From Chitinophagales bacterium (GTDB lineage: Bacteria; Bacteroidota; Bacteroidia; Chitinophagales; LD1), in the NCBI GenBank assembly GCA_016787045.1, contig JAEUVA010000003.1, positions 80,986 to 144,985 on the forward strand: DNA of 64,000 bases, written 5' to 3'. The position numbers and the translations under genes are program-made. The notes beneath the pieces are model-generated. The model did no database searches, had not been told where the DNA came from, and worked only from the letters and a program-made list of their open reading frames with translations. This document shows, in pieces, positions 25,880 to 34,285 of the stretch. Numbering within the stretch: position 1 is the first letter of the stretch; every line of letters starts with the position of its first letter.

Positions 25880-26665
25880 TTACTTCTTCACCACCGCCAC
25901 TTCAAAGTGCATACCATCTAAGCGACTGTTGTAATGTCCGCCCCAAAAAAAGCCGTTGTCGTTGGCTATGGGCACCAACTCGCGCACAGAACCATACTCG
26001 CCTACTAAGGTAGGCACCACGCCTAACTGGTTCCACGCCACATTAATATCAAACGCGGTACCAAATGCGTGATTGCTCAAAATACCTTGTGCGGCTTTGC
26101 CCCGCACAAACCGGGGTACATAGGAGCCGTTGTACGTAATGAGCAAATGCAGCAGCCCGGCTTTTTCCCAATCGCTCCATAATTTTTGCAACTGTTTGGC
26201 AGCCGATTGATGAAACTGGATTTTGGTACTCGCAGTTATTCTTCGGAGTTGTGGTATATCCACCGATACAATGTTTTCTTTTGCCCAATTATTAGTGACC
26301 ACTATATTCTCATAATTGCCGGGCACCGGTTGGTGGCGATAGGCAAACTTGCCAAAAATTTTTTCGCGCTCTGCATTGCTGCTCAGCGCTTTGAAGGTGG
26401 GCTTTGCCGGCCAGTTTTCGCCCGATTTATCTTTCTGCACATTGGCTACCACACCAAAGCCCAGCAACATGTCTTGTCCTACGCTTTTGTTGCCCACTAC
26501 TCCATCGGCCTGCAAACCATACTTTTTCTGAAAAGCAATGGTGGCGGTTTTGGTCATATCGCCAAACTTGCCGTCTGCCGGCCCTGGCTCAAAACCCTGT
26601 CCGGTTAAAAAATATTGCCATTTGGTAACATCGTCACCCTTGCTGCCTATTCGTAGTACGTTCAT
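25880..26665 (-). CDS. Peptidoglycan-binding domain plus M15-type peptidase
   Basis: 261 residues. Residues ~1-60 are a PG_binding_1 repeat (GSKGDDVTKWQYFLTGQGF, DGKFGDMTKTATIAFQKKYGL). The C-terminal domain carries the zinc site of the M15/VanY family: SNHAFGTAFDIN (His and Asp) and DGMHFEV (second His). Such enzymes cut peptide crosslinks of the cell wall as D,D-carboxypeptidases or L-Ala-D-Glu peptidases; which one is not clear. There is no signal peptide, so export is unexplained. Phage-lysin-like domain order, but no phage genes nearby. It converges with glmS. Confidence 0.85.
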   Translation of the reverse strand: MNVLRIGSKGDDVTKWQYFLTGQGFEPGPADGKFGDMTKTATIAFQKKYGLQADGVVGNKSVGQDMLLGFGVVANVQKDKSGENWPAKPTFKALSSNAEREKIFGKFAYRHQPVPGNYENIVVTNNWAKENIVSVDIPQLRRITASTKIQFHQSAAKQLQKLWSDWEKAGLLHLLITYNGSYVPRFVRGKAAQGILSNHAFGTAFDINVAWNQLGVVPTLVGEYGSVRELVPIANDNGFFWGGHYNSRLDGMHFEVAVVKK

Positions 26666-26684
26666 GTGCGTTGAGTTTAGGTAC

Positions 26685-26715
26685 TAAACGTACAATAAAT
26701 TATTTATCAATCAAA
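26685..26715 (-). promoter_or_regulatory. Predicted promoter of the M15 peptidase gene
   Basis: On the minus strand, TTTG (26715-26712), a 19-base gap, then TACGTTTA (26692-26685). The start codon is about 20 bases further on. Confidence 0.45.
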
Positions 26716-26726
26716 AAAATAATCTT

Positions 26727-29700
26727 TTACCATTTCACAAATCGGCTTTTGTATAAGCCGTTTTCTGACTTGATGAGCAGGAGATAGGTGCCTCTGCTCA
26801 GCTCGCTTACAGATACAGTGCTGCTGTTTTCACCAACCGTAGATTGGGCTAACAAACAACCATGCAAATCAAAAATCTGTGCGGTAGTATTTGCAGCTAG
26901 AGGAGTAGTAAAATTAATTTGTAAAACATCAGTAGCCGGATTTGGATACACCTCCACCTGCTCAGCACCAATTTCGTTTTCGGCAATGTTAACAGCGCCA
27001 TCTTGTGTCAGCAACACGGTGTCGGGCGAGTTGTTGGCTCCGCTGGCTTCCACAATCAGTAATCCGCTTCGCGCAGCACCGGTATTGGCAGTGTAGGTAA
27101 ATATGATTTTTCCTTGTTGTGTGCCGGTATTGCCTTGGGTAACAGTAACCCAACTAGGTTTAGCAGTTACCGTCCAGTTTAATGTGCCACCACCGGCATT
27201 TGCCACTCCAATGCTATCGGTACCGGAGTTAGCGCTGAGTTGAATGTTTTGTTTGGATAAAGATAATTGCGCCACCGCTTGGGTTTGCAAAAACAAGGTA
27301 TCGTCATTGGTGCCATTTTGCCCATTGTCCACTATTATCCAAATACCGTTGGTGGAGAGGGAATCTTGATTGGGTATAATGGTGTGGCTGGTGTTTGGCC
27401 CAAAGGGGATAGAATCAAAGACAAAGGTCTGCTGTCCATTGCTGTTTAGCGATAATATCTCTAAATCGTAATAACCGGCATTGCCGGAATTAGTAATGTA
27501 AAATGTATTGCCTGGATTTGCCTGAGTGCTAATGGTAGTACCGTTGGTGGCCAACAGAGAATCTACCATGTATGTGAGTGAAGCGTGAGTAACGGTATCT
27601 TCTATTACAGTAACAAAATTAATTATGCGATTGGAGCCCGATGTATTGTTGTACGAAAGCGTAGCATCAGATAACTGCAACAAATCGGTTTCTGCGGCAG
27701 CAGTATTGTTTCTCCAAAACTTTTGAATAAGCCCATCTCTAAAAATATACAGGGCTTGCGTGCCGGCAGTATCGCGCAGCAGTTCATAACTGTAACTGCC
27801 ACTGGGTTGTAAATAGTAATGGCGGGGCACCTGCGCATAACCCGTTAGGGGCACGTACGGTCTTGCTGTGGTGAGTGTACCTAATATCGTGTTTCCCCAA
27901 GGCCCTGCATAGTTGCCCGCGTCACCAATTCGGTAGTGGCTTCCCTCAGCAACGGTGCTTAGAAGTACCCCATTGAGCGAGCGACTTAAATCTTCGGCCA
28001 CTAAGCCGCTAAATTGGCTGGGTGTACCGATATAGAGCTGTTGTACATACGATAAGTCTAAGGAGCCGATATCGGTATTAATGATGGTAACACCACTGCT
28101 TTTGTTGTATTCCCACTCCATTGAGTTGTACTGGTTTGGCTTACACGCTATGCCGGTGGCATTATTAAGCGCCTTGTTAGGATCGTAGCAAAAAACCGGT
28201 TCTACATATGTGTTGCTGGTTTGAGTAGTGGTAATTTTGTAAGGCAAAAGGGCATGACCAAAGAACTTATCGTCTTCCATTTTGTATATACCTAAAACGG
28301 GATGAACTCCTTCTTTATCAGCCAACGAAGCTTTTAAAGCGCTAAGTACCTCTCGCGGCTCTTTATCGTTCCAGTAGTTTTTTTGCTGCATAACAATTGG
28401 CGATTGTTGCGCGGTCATGATGATGTTGCACGCATCGCGCCAAGGTTTACTGGAAAAAATATTAGCGGGAGTAGATGTAAAACCTACAGACGGAAAACGT
28501 TGCTGTAGTAGCGATAAGGTATCCCAAGCCATGATTGAATTGGCTGCCATGCCATAGCATGCGCCATTAAATTTACCCGACAATGCTTCCCACTTAAAAT
28601 ACGCAGACGGAATCAAGTAAGTATTCCCAAGTGGGCTGGTTACGTAGCAACTATTTGCGCCAAAGGTTTGTACCCATAATGGCCATGAGGGGTATAAGCT
28701 TTTTTCAAACGAATTGCCGGTGGCAAACGGAAAAGGATAGCCCTGACCAAGATATGGATCGGACGTGTAATCCAGATTCTGCCACTCAGTAGCCGGCCAA
28801 AGTTCGCTCTCTGCATTATCTGGGAGCATGCCGTTGGGGTCCGGGCGAAAATCAATATCGTAGTTGCGCTCGTAAAAACCATGGGCTACACCTTGAGCAT
28901 CTTCGTACCAACCACATACATGGCCAATGTTATTAATGTCTAATGGATGTACATAGCTTGCCCCTTGTACAGGTATTTCTGCTACTGTGGAGGTAGAGTT
29001 TAATGAAATATTGCTCCCAAAGTACCGAAACCCTTTCGTTAAACCGCTAACTACTTGCTCTACCGCCATGGCATTGTTGTTATTTATTCCACATGCCCTT
29101 ACTCGGTTGCTGGCTACGCTGTTAATGCTTGTAAATGTATTTGTGGTTTTATCAAATAAGAACGATATGTAACTTATTCCGTTGATATACCAGGCGGTAA
29201 TCTTGTTGTCGTTAGTCAATCCATGGCCACCATAAGTATTGTATTCCGTATAGGTAGGCCCCGAACCGGTAAAATACTGATGTGAGCCAAACGGAATACT
29301 CGGCCCTTCAATCCAGATTTGGCGTTGCCCGCCATTGTTGAAATCGCCACTAATATTATTTACATCGTTAATGTCATTTACCTTATAGTTAGTGGCCAAT
29401 GGGGCTATATAACTATATGGGAAAGTTATGTTACCATTTGAGGGGTTATACATAAACGGTTTGTAATTAGTGCCATCGCTGTAGTGCCCTGCGGCCAACT
29501 CGTGGTTATTGATACCCCCAAGCCATACTGCAATAGCTCCGCTGATTTGCGATGGGTTCACAAAAAGGGTGTCTATGCCATTGTAGTAGAAACCCTTAGT
29601 AACGCCACTCATGACGCAATATCCTACAATACTGCCTGAGTCGTTGTTGCCGGTAACGTATGTGCCGGTAGCACCGGCAATATCAAACTTAAACTGTGCT

Positions 29701-29750
29701 TGAGCGTGCAGCATTGCACAAATAGCAATGAGGGTAAATAACTTTCTCAT
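26727..29750 (-). CDS. T9SS-sorted protein with HAF-like repeats, putative Cys peptidase core and BACON domain
   Basis: 1007 residues. Signal peptide ends AQAQ (~19). Residues ~25-300 show HAF-type repeats (GSIVGYCVMSGVTKGFYYNG, INNHELAAGHYSDGTNYKPF, NNIGHVCGWYED). The centre looks like a papain-fold peptidase: Cys398 in GACYGMAANS, His499 in FFGHALLPY and Asp523/Asn525 in CYDPNK, in the right order. Next come Ig-like segments, a BACON-type domain (~820-910, GTLNWTVTAKPSWVTVTQ), and a T9SS type A tail (VEVYPNPATDVLQINF, GTYLLLIKS). Peptidase activity is inferred from motif order only. Confidence 0.8.
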   Translation of the reverse strand: MRKLFTLIAICAMLHAQAQFKFDIAGATGTYVTGNNDSGSIVGYCVMSGVTKGFYYNGIDTLFVNPSQISGAIAVWLGGINNHELAAGHYSDGTNYKPFMYNPSNGNITFPYSYIAPLATNYKVNDINDVNNISGDFNNGGQRQIWIEGPSIPFGSHQYFTGSGPTYTEYNTYGGHGLTNDNKITAWYINGISYISFLFDKTTNTFTSINSVASNRVRACGINNNNAMAVEQVVSGLTKGFRYFGSNISLNSTSTVAEIPVQGASYVHPLDINNIGHVCGWYEDAQGVAHGFYERNYDIDFRPDPNGMLPDNAESELWPATEWQNLDYTSDPYLGQGYPFPFATGNSFEKSLYPSWPLWVQTFGANSCYVTSPLGNTYLIPSAYFKWEALSGKFNGACYGMAANSIMAWDTLSLLQQRFPSVGFTSTPANIFSSKPWRDACNIIMTAQQSPIVMQQKNYWNDKEPREVLSALKASLADKEGVHPVLGIYKMEDDKFFGHALLPYKITTTQTSNTYVEPVFCYDPNKALNNATGIACKPNQYNSMEWEYNKSSGVTIINTDIGSLDLSYVQQLYIGTPSQFSGLVAEDLSRSLNGVLLSTVAEGSHYRIGDAGNYAGPWGNTILGTLTTARPYVPLTGYAQVPRHYYLQPSGSYSYELLRDTAGTQALYIFRDGLIQKFWRNNTAAAETDLLQLSDATLSYNNTSGSNRIINFVTVIEDTVTHASLTYMVDSLLATNGTTISTQANPGNTFYITNSGNAGYYDLEILSLNSNGQQTFVFDSIPFGPNTSHTIIPNQDSLSTNGIWIIVDNGQNGTNDDTLFLQTQAVAQLSLSKQNIQLSANSGTDSIGVANAGGGTLNWTVTAKPSWVTVTQGNTGTQQGKIIFTYTANTGAARSGLLIVEASGANNSPDTVLLTQDGAVNIAENEIGAEQVEVYPNPATDVLQINFTTPLAANTTAQIFDLHGCLLAQSTVGENSSTVSVSELSRGTYLLLIKSENGLYKSRFVKW

Positions 29751-29809
29751 AGTTTTATGATTTATTTTTGGGTATTGATTTCAATAAAATGCAAAGTGCT
29801 CGGGCTGTC

Positions 29810-29829
29810 TATCCCCCATTTGGGGGATA
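29810..29829 (-). terminator. Perfect hairpin just after the response regulator gene
   Basis: TATCCCCCA (29810-29818) pairs with TGGGGGATA (29821-29829). It starts one base beyond the regulator's stop on the minus strand. No U-tract follows, so it may be an RNA-stabilising hairpin or a weak terminator. Confidence 0.4.
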
Positions 29830-29830
29830 T

Positions 29831-30475
29831 TTAGCCCAGCAATTTCTGGTTGAGGGTTTTAGCTACTGCCTCGGCTGCACAGCTCACATGTAATTTAGAG
29901 TAAATATTTTTTACATGCGTTTTTACCGTTTCGCGGCTTACAAACAGCTCATCAGCAATCATTTTTAATGACTTGCCTTTTACCAATTCGGCCAGTACAT
30001 CCTTCTCCCGGTCGCTAAGGCCATAATCGTTTTCGGGTGCCGGGGTGTTTTGTTGCTGAAAGTGCATCATCACCTTGCGGGCAATGCTGGGGGTCATGGG
30101 TGCTCCACCGGCCGATACTTCGCGCACGGCATCTATCAGGTCATTGGGCTGCGCACTTTTAAGCAAATAGCCCATAGCTCCGGCACAGATAGATTGAAAA
30201 ACTTTATCATCTTCATCAAAACTGGTGAGCATGATAATGGGTAGCTTTGAAAATTTTTCACGCAGTTTTTTTACCGCTGCAATACCATTTACGCTCGGCA
30301 TATCAATATCCATCAATACCACATCGGGTTTGCTTTCTTCTACGTCTTCTATTACTGTCAATACATCCGGAAAATTTCCGGCCATTTCAAAACCATGGTT
30401 GGTTTCAAATAGCAGAGCAATGCTTTCGCGAAAACGTTTATTGTCATCAAAAATGGTGATGCGGATATCAGACAT
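29831..30475 (-). CDS. NarL/FixJ-type response regulator, no adjacent kinase
   Basis: 214 residues. Receiver domain (~4-120) with the acidic pocket D10-D11, phospho-acceptor D56 in VLMDIDMPS, a conserved Thr/Ser in IIMLTSFDEDD and Lys in GYLLKSA. The C-terminal LuxR-type helix-turn-helix (~150-210) has LSDREKDVLAELVKGKS and VSRETVKTHVKNIYSKL. It is a complete two-component output protein, but no histidine kinase lies near it. Targets are unknown; the large T9SS gene downstream on the same strand is a candidate only by position. Confidence 0.93.
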   Translation of the reverse strand: MSDIRITIFDDNKRFRESIALLFETNHGFEMAGNFPDVLTVIEDVEESKPDVVLMDIDMPSVNGIAAVKKLREKFSKLPIIMLTSFDEDDKVFQSICAGAMGYLLKSAQPNDLIDAVREVSAGGAPMTPSIARKVMMHFQQQNTPAPENDYGLSDREKDVLAELVKGKSLKMIADELFVSRETVKTHVKNIYSKLHVSCAAEAVAKTLNQKLLG

Positions 30476-30553
30476 TGGGGGAGAGGTTTACTTCTTCAAA
30501 AGTAAAATTTATACTTGACAGTTATTCAATAACTTCTCTTTACAATTTTTGCT

Positions 30554-31618
30554 ATGAACCACGCATTACTTTTAGACGAGCCCATCAGCACTCGTGCTGG
30601 AGAAGAGTTGAATATAGCGGCTCTTCAAAACTATTTTGGTAAGTTAGGATTGCACCTTGGAGAAATTAAGGATGTACGGCAGTTTCCGGGTGGATTCTCA
30701 AATCTGACTTATGTACTTACTACCATCACCGGAGAATTTGTTTTGCGCAGGCCACCCTTTGGTGCCAACATCAAAAGTGCGCACGATATGGGTAGGGAGT
30801 TTAAAGTACTGTCGCTATTAAAGCCACATTATGCATTTATTCCAACACCTATATGTTATTGTGAAGACGAAAAGGTGATTGGTGCTCCGTTTTACTTAAT
30901 GCAGCGATTGCAAGGTGTAATACTGCGAGCAGCCAATGCCTCTAAAATGGGCTTAAGTGCAGATGTGTTACGGTACACTTCGGAGATACTGATTGATAAT
31001 TTAGCTCAACTGCACAGCATAAACATATTGCAATCGGGGTTAATACAATTGGGTAAACCGGAAGGTTATGTATTGCGACAGGTGGAGGGGTGGACAAAAC
31101 GCTATTATGCCGCAGAAACAGATAAGATTGGTTCATTAGATGAAATTGCAGTTTGGTTGAAAGCGAGTTTGCCCGCTGACCAAACTCCGGTGTTTTTGCA
31201 TAATGACTACAAGTATGATAATGTAGTGTTTGATACTTCTCTTGAAAAAATAATTGGAGTATTAGATTGGGAAATGAGTACCGTAGGCGACCCCTTGATG
31301 GATTTAGGCGCAGCGCTTGCCTACTGGAGCGAACCGCAAGATGTACCGGAAATCAAATTTTTTAATTTGACATGGCTGCCCGGAAACCTATCGCGATTAG
31401 AAGCCGCAGAACGGTATGCTAACATGACCGGGCGTAACATTTCTAACTTGCTTTTCTATTACATTTTTGGATTATATAAAAATGCGGTGATTGTGCAGCA
31501 GATATACGCCCGATGGAAACAGGGTCATACAAAAGATGAGCGTTTTGGAAAGCTACTTCCGGTGGTACAGGCCTTGGGTGTTAGGGCAACAGAGGCATTA
31601 AGTAAAAATGCTATTTAG
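30554..31618 (+). CDS. APH-family phosphotransferase, ACAD10/11-type
   Basis: 354 residues. Protein-kinase-like fold: a glycine-rich stretch FPGGFSNLTYVL (~45-57), FVLRRPPFG (ATP lysine replaced by Arg-rich context), the catalytic loop HNDYKYDNVVF (~219) and the metal site LDWEMSTVGDPLMDLG (~238). This layout matches the APH-like N-terminal domain of ACAD10/11 and its stand-alone bacterial relatives, which act on 4-hydroxy fatty acyl or related substrates. Antibiotic resistance is unlikely. Its 3' end overlaps the convergent phosphatase gene by eight bases. Confidence 0.88.
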   Translation: MNHALLLDEPISTRAGEELNIAALQNYFGKLGLHLGEIKDVRQFPGGFSNLTYVLTTITGEFVLRRPPFGANIKSAHDMGREFKVLSLLKPHYAFIPTPICYCEDEKVIGAPFYLMQRLQGVILRAANASKMGLSADVLRYTSEILIDNLAQLHSINILQSGLIQLGKPEGYVLRQVEGWTKRYYAAETDKIGSLDEIAVWLKASLPADQTPVFLHNDYKYDNVVFDTSLEKIIGVLDWEMSTVGDPLMDLGAALAYWSEPQDVPEIKFFNLTWLPGNLSRLEAAERYANMTGRNISNLLFYYIFGLYKNAVIVQQIYARWKQGHTKDERFGKLLPVVQALGVRATEALSKNAI

Positions 31619-32069
31619 AGTATCGCTCAAGTACTTTATCAGTAGCCACATCCAACATTTCATATACTTCTTCATAATGTTTTTGGGTTAGCCCCCAGGG
31701 GTCGGGTACAGCTTGGTACATACCGGGCGATACTTCGTTCATTATCATTTTCACTTTGGCTATTTCTTCTTCGCTTTTGGCCATTTCGGTTACGTTTTTG
31801 TAATTGGAGGCATCCATCACATAAATCACATCATAGTATTCTAAATCATTTCTACGCAGTGGCCGGCTGCGCTGATAAGTAATGTCTATGCCAAAATCAT
31901 TCATCACTTTAATGGACTTTTCATTAGGCAATTCGCCCTCGTGCCAGTCAGAAGTACCGGCAGAGTCCACCTCCCAGTTTAATCCGAGTTTATCGGCTTT
32001 GTATTTTAGTAAACCATGTGCAATGGGTGAGCGGCAAATATTGCCGAGGCAAACCATGAGTATTTTCAT
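31611..32069 (-). CDS. Low-molecular-weight protein tyrosine phosphatase
   Basis: 152 residues. The P-loop CLGNICRSP at 7-15 gives the Cys7 nucleophile and Arg13; the general acid is the Asp of VPDPWG (~residue 117-122). DSAGTSDWHEGELPNEKS is typical. It removes phosphate from tyrosine residues or from small aromatic or arginine phosphates. It could regulate exopolysaccharide synthesis, but no tyrosine kinase is nearby. Convergent with the APH-like gene and overlapping it by eight bases. Confidence 0.93.
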   Translation of the reverse strand: MKILMVCLGNICRSPIAHGLLKYKADKLGLNWEVDSAGTSDWHEGELPNEKSIKVMNDFGIDITYQRSRPLRRNDLEYYDVIYVMDASNYKNVTEMAKSEEEIAKVKMIMNEVSPGMYQAVPDPWGLTQKHYEEVYEMLDVATDKVLERYSK

Positions 32070-32111
32070 AATAAGACAGTTGATTAAAGAATCAGCAAAT
32101 GAATCAGTAGC

Positions 32112-33866
32112 TTAACGAACAATCAAGCGTTTCACTATTTCATTTTCGCCCAATTTGTAGTGAACGAAATAAACACCCGCTGAAATATTTTGAGTATGGG
32201 TAAAATACTTGTTGTCGCCTGGTTTGGTTTCGCCCTCAAAAATAGTTTGTACTTTTTCGCCAAGTGTATTCAGTAGCGTAATAGAAATTTTTTGAGATGA
32301 CAGCGTGTTTACAGGTAAACAAGTGATGCCTTTGGATGGATTGGGGAAAGGGTTTTGAATTTCGGATCCCGTATTCTGAAGTTCTTCGTTGGCAGTAGTA
32401 CTCAGAACTTTAAAGTTGTAAAAACCCTTGGGTGCTGTAATGGGTCGTACCTGTTGTTTACCACTATTTGCTTTGGCTTGTATGTAATAAAACACTTCTG
32501 TACCAGCCGGTTGTGCAGGAATATAGGCCTCGTAGTGGTCTCCAAATACATCAAACATGGGTATGCTTTGATAAGCAGAATTGGTATCGGTAGTGTAGTA
32601 GAGCATTATGCTATCTATACCGGTACGGTGATGGGCAGTGGCGGCTACCATGTAAGGGTTTTGAGTGTTGTAAGTATCGCGCAAACGCATGTGGTTTATC
32701 AGTAATGGGTCTGTTGCACCTATTTCGTGCGTGATGCAGTGTAATGCGCCACTAGCAGGTATGCTGGGATTGCTGTTAATGCCCACTACCTTGTACCCCG
32801 GACATGCCTCTCGCCAAATACGTAGTGCAGTGGTGTCTTCTGTTTCGTTGTAAATGGGAACAATGATTGTTTTATTGATAAAAGAGGCATTGGTGTAGGT
32901 CAGATAATCGCCACCATTGCTGGGCCACTTGCCCACATCATCGGGCATGGGTATGCGCACCACGCGCCAGTCGGTACCGTAAGATGTTTTAAAAGTATTT
33001 AATACGTATTGCAGGTTGGCTTCTATCTGTGGGCCATCAGATGTACCCTGCGGATATTCTCCAACCAGCAGGGTTTCTTCATCTAGCAATTTCATGTGCA
33101 TATCAATGTGGTGTATGCCGTCATACGGCAGTGTTTCCATTTTAATATAGCGGGTAATGCCCATAAAGTTTTTTACGATAGTGTCAATTTCTGCTTCAGT
33201 GTGGTTTACACCAAAACCGCCACTGGCTTTATTTTCATCTATAATCAATTTTGAAGAAAAAGCAGTGCCCATGCCATCGCTCATCCAATTGCCACCGGTA
33301 CCTACAAAACCGTAAGGCGATTGTGTGGTTAAAAAAACGGGTATCTGCATGTTTTTTGCCAAGGCCAAAGGCAGGGTATCATCTTTTGGGCGAGGGCGGT
33401 TATATATCCAATCTACAAACACTAACGAATCAACCCTATTAAGATACACATTGTTGTGGCCATAATCGCGTACCCACACACTATTAAAAGGCGCATTGAG
33501 AAATGTAATGTTAGTGGTATCAATTCCGGCACTTTGCAAGTCGCTGATGGTGGTACCAATGTTATCGGTCACTACATACATTCTGCATTCTTGTTTGCCG
33601 TATTTAATGATTTCGCGCACCATACTTTTGTATGAAGTATAAGTAACCAAATACCCACCAGACTCTTCCCATTCAGCCATGTTGCGAATGTGGTTAGAGG
33701 TTGGCGGGTTGAAAAACTGGTTGTAGTCGCGGCTATCCGATTGTTTGAAGGGATAGTTGTAAGAGGGCAACAAATTTTTTTCGTACGGAGTCATTCCCTT
33801 GGGCAAATCTTGCGCAAAAGACAGACAGATTTTGGCAATAAAAAGAAATAGTATACAGTACCTCAT
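32112..33866 (-). CDS. Secreted peptidylarginine-deiminase-like enzyme with T9SS tail
   Basis: 584 residues from the ATG at 33866 (an upstream TTG adds nine residues before the signal peptide). Signal peptide ends SFAQ. The catalytic residues of the Porphyromonas-type deiminase fold are in place: Asp134 in VWVRDYG, His253 and Asp255 in HHIDMHMK, an Asn-containing SNGGDYLTYTN, and Cys377 in ALHCITHE. An Ig-like domain follows (~420-500), as in PPAD, then a T9SS tail (NPFPNPSKG ... GVYFVHYKL). Cytosolic agmatine deiminases share the fold but have no signal, Ig domain or sorting tail. Citrullination of proteins or peptides is the predicted activity; the substrate is unproven. Confidence 0.88.
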   Translation of the reverse strand: MRYCILFLFIAKICLSFAQDLPKGMTPYEKNLLPSYNYPFKQSDSRDYNQFFNPPTSNHIRNMAEWEESGGYLVTYTSYKSMVREIIKYGKQECRMYVVTDNIGTTISDLQSAGIDTTNITFLNAPFNSVWVRDYGHNNVYLNRVDSLVFVDWIYNRPRPKDDTLPLALAKNMQIPVFLTTQSPYGFVGTGGNWMSDGMGTAFSSKLIIDENKASGGFGVNHTEAEIDTIVKNFMGITRYIKMETLPYDGIHHIDMHMKLLDEETLLVGEYPQGTSDGPQIEANLQYVLNTFKTSYGTDWRVVRIPMPDDVGKWPSNGGDYLTYTNASFINKTIIVPIYNETEDTTALRIWREACPGYKVVGINSNPSIPASGALHCITHEIGATDPLLINHMRLRDTYNTQNPYMVAATAHHRTGIDSIMLYYTTDTNSAYQSIPMFDVFGDHYEAYIPAQPAGTEVFYYIQAKANSGKQQVRPITAPKGFYNFKVLSTTANEELQNTGSEIQNPFPNPSKGITCLPVNTLSSQKISITLLNTLGEKVQTIFEGETKPGDNKYFTHTQNISAGVYFVHYKLGENEIVKRLIVR

Positions 33867-33922
33867 GGCAATAGTTTTGAATGATAGCTGCAATCTCTAC
33901 ATTTAATGTCAAACTACAAACC

Positions 33923-34258
33923 ATGCCCCAATACATCCTGATTATCCGAGAGGATTTAACGCGTTATCCAATTGCCGAGCAAGAAATGAAAACGATTGTT
34001 GATGCACATGTGCAATGGGCAAAAGAATTAGCCGCAAACGGAATTTTTAAGGGCGGAAATGGAATTAAGAGCTACGGAAAATTGCTGGAACAGAAAGAAG
34101 GAGAGATAACCGAGCAACCTTTACGTGATGCCAAAGAAGGAATTGGCGGATACTACATGATAGAAGTACAAAATTTTGAAGTAGCGGTAGAAATAGCCAA
34201 GCAGATGCCCACATACCATTTGGGTGATAAAGTAGAAGTGAGGGAGTTGGGTGCTTGA
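33923..34258 (+). CDS. YCII/DGPF-related small protein
   Basis: 111 residues from the ATG at 33923; an upstream frame extension overlaps the divergent promoter region. The YCII-like ferredoxin fold is suggested by PQYILIIREDLTRYP, the HVQWAKELAANGIFKGGNG helix-turn, DAKEGIGGYYMIEVQNFEVAVEIAKQMP (as helix and strand) and a final VEVREL. Members are often linked to sigma-factor or antibiotic-related operons, but the function is undefined. It precedes mnmE by 27 bases and may be cotranscribed with it. Confidence 0.8.
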   Translation: MPQYILIIREDLTRYPIAEQEMKTIVDAHVQWAKELAANGIFKGGNGIKSYGKLLEQKEGEITEQPLRDAKEGIGGYYMIEVQNFEVAVEIAKQMPTYHLGDKVEVRELGA

Positions 34259-34285
34259 TATGGCTAGTTTATTTTATTTGCCTTA

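Noticed and set aside
25880..26665. M15 peptidase with PG-binding domain as evidence of a prophage
   Set aside because: Domain order is lysin-like, but no holin, tail, capsid or integrase genes lie nearby and the neighbours are core genes.
30554..31618. APH-fold kinase as an aminoglycoside resistance gene
   Set aside because: The catalytic and flanking motifs fit the ACAD10/11-type phosphotransferases, and there is no mobile context.
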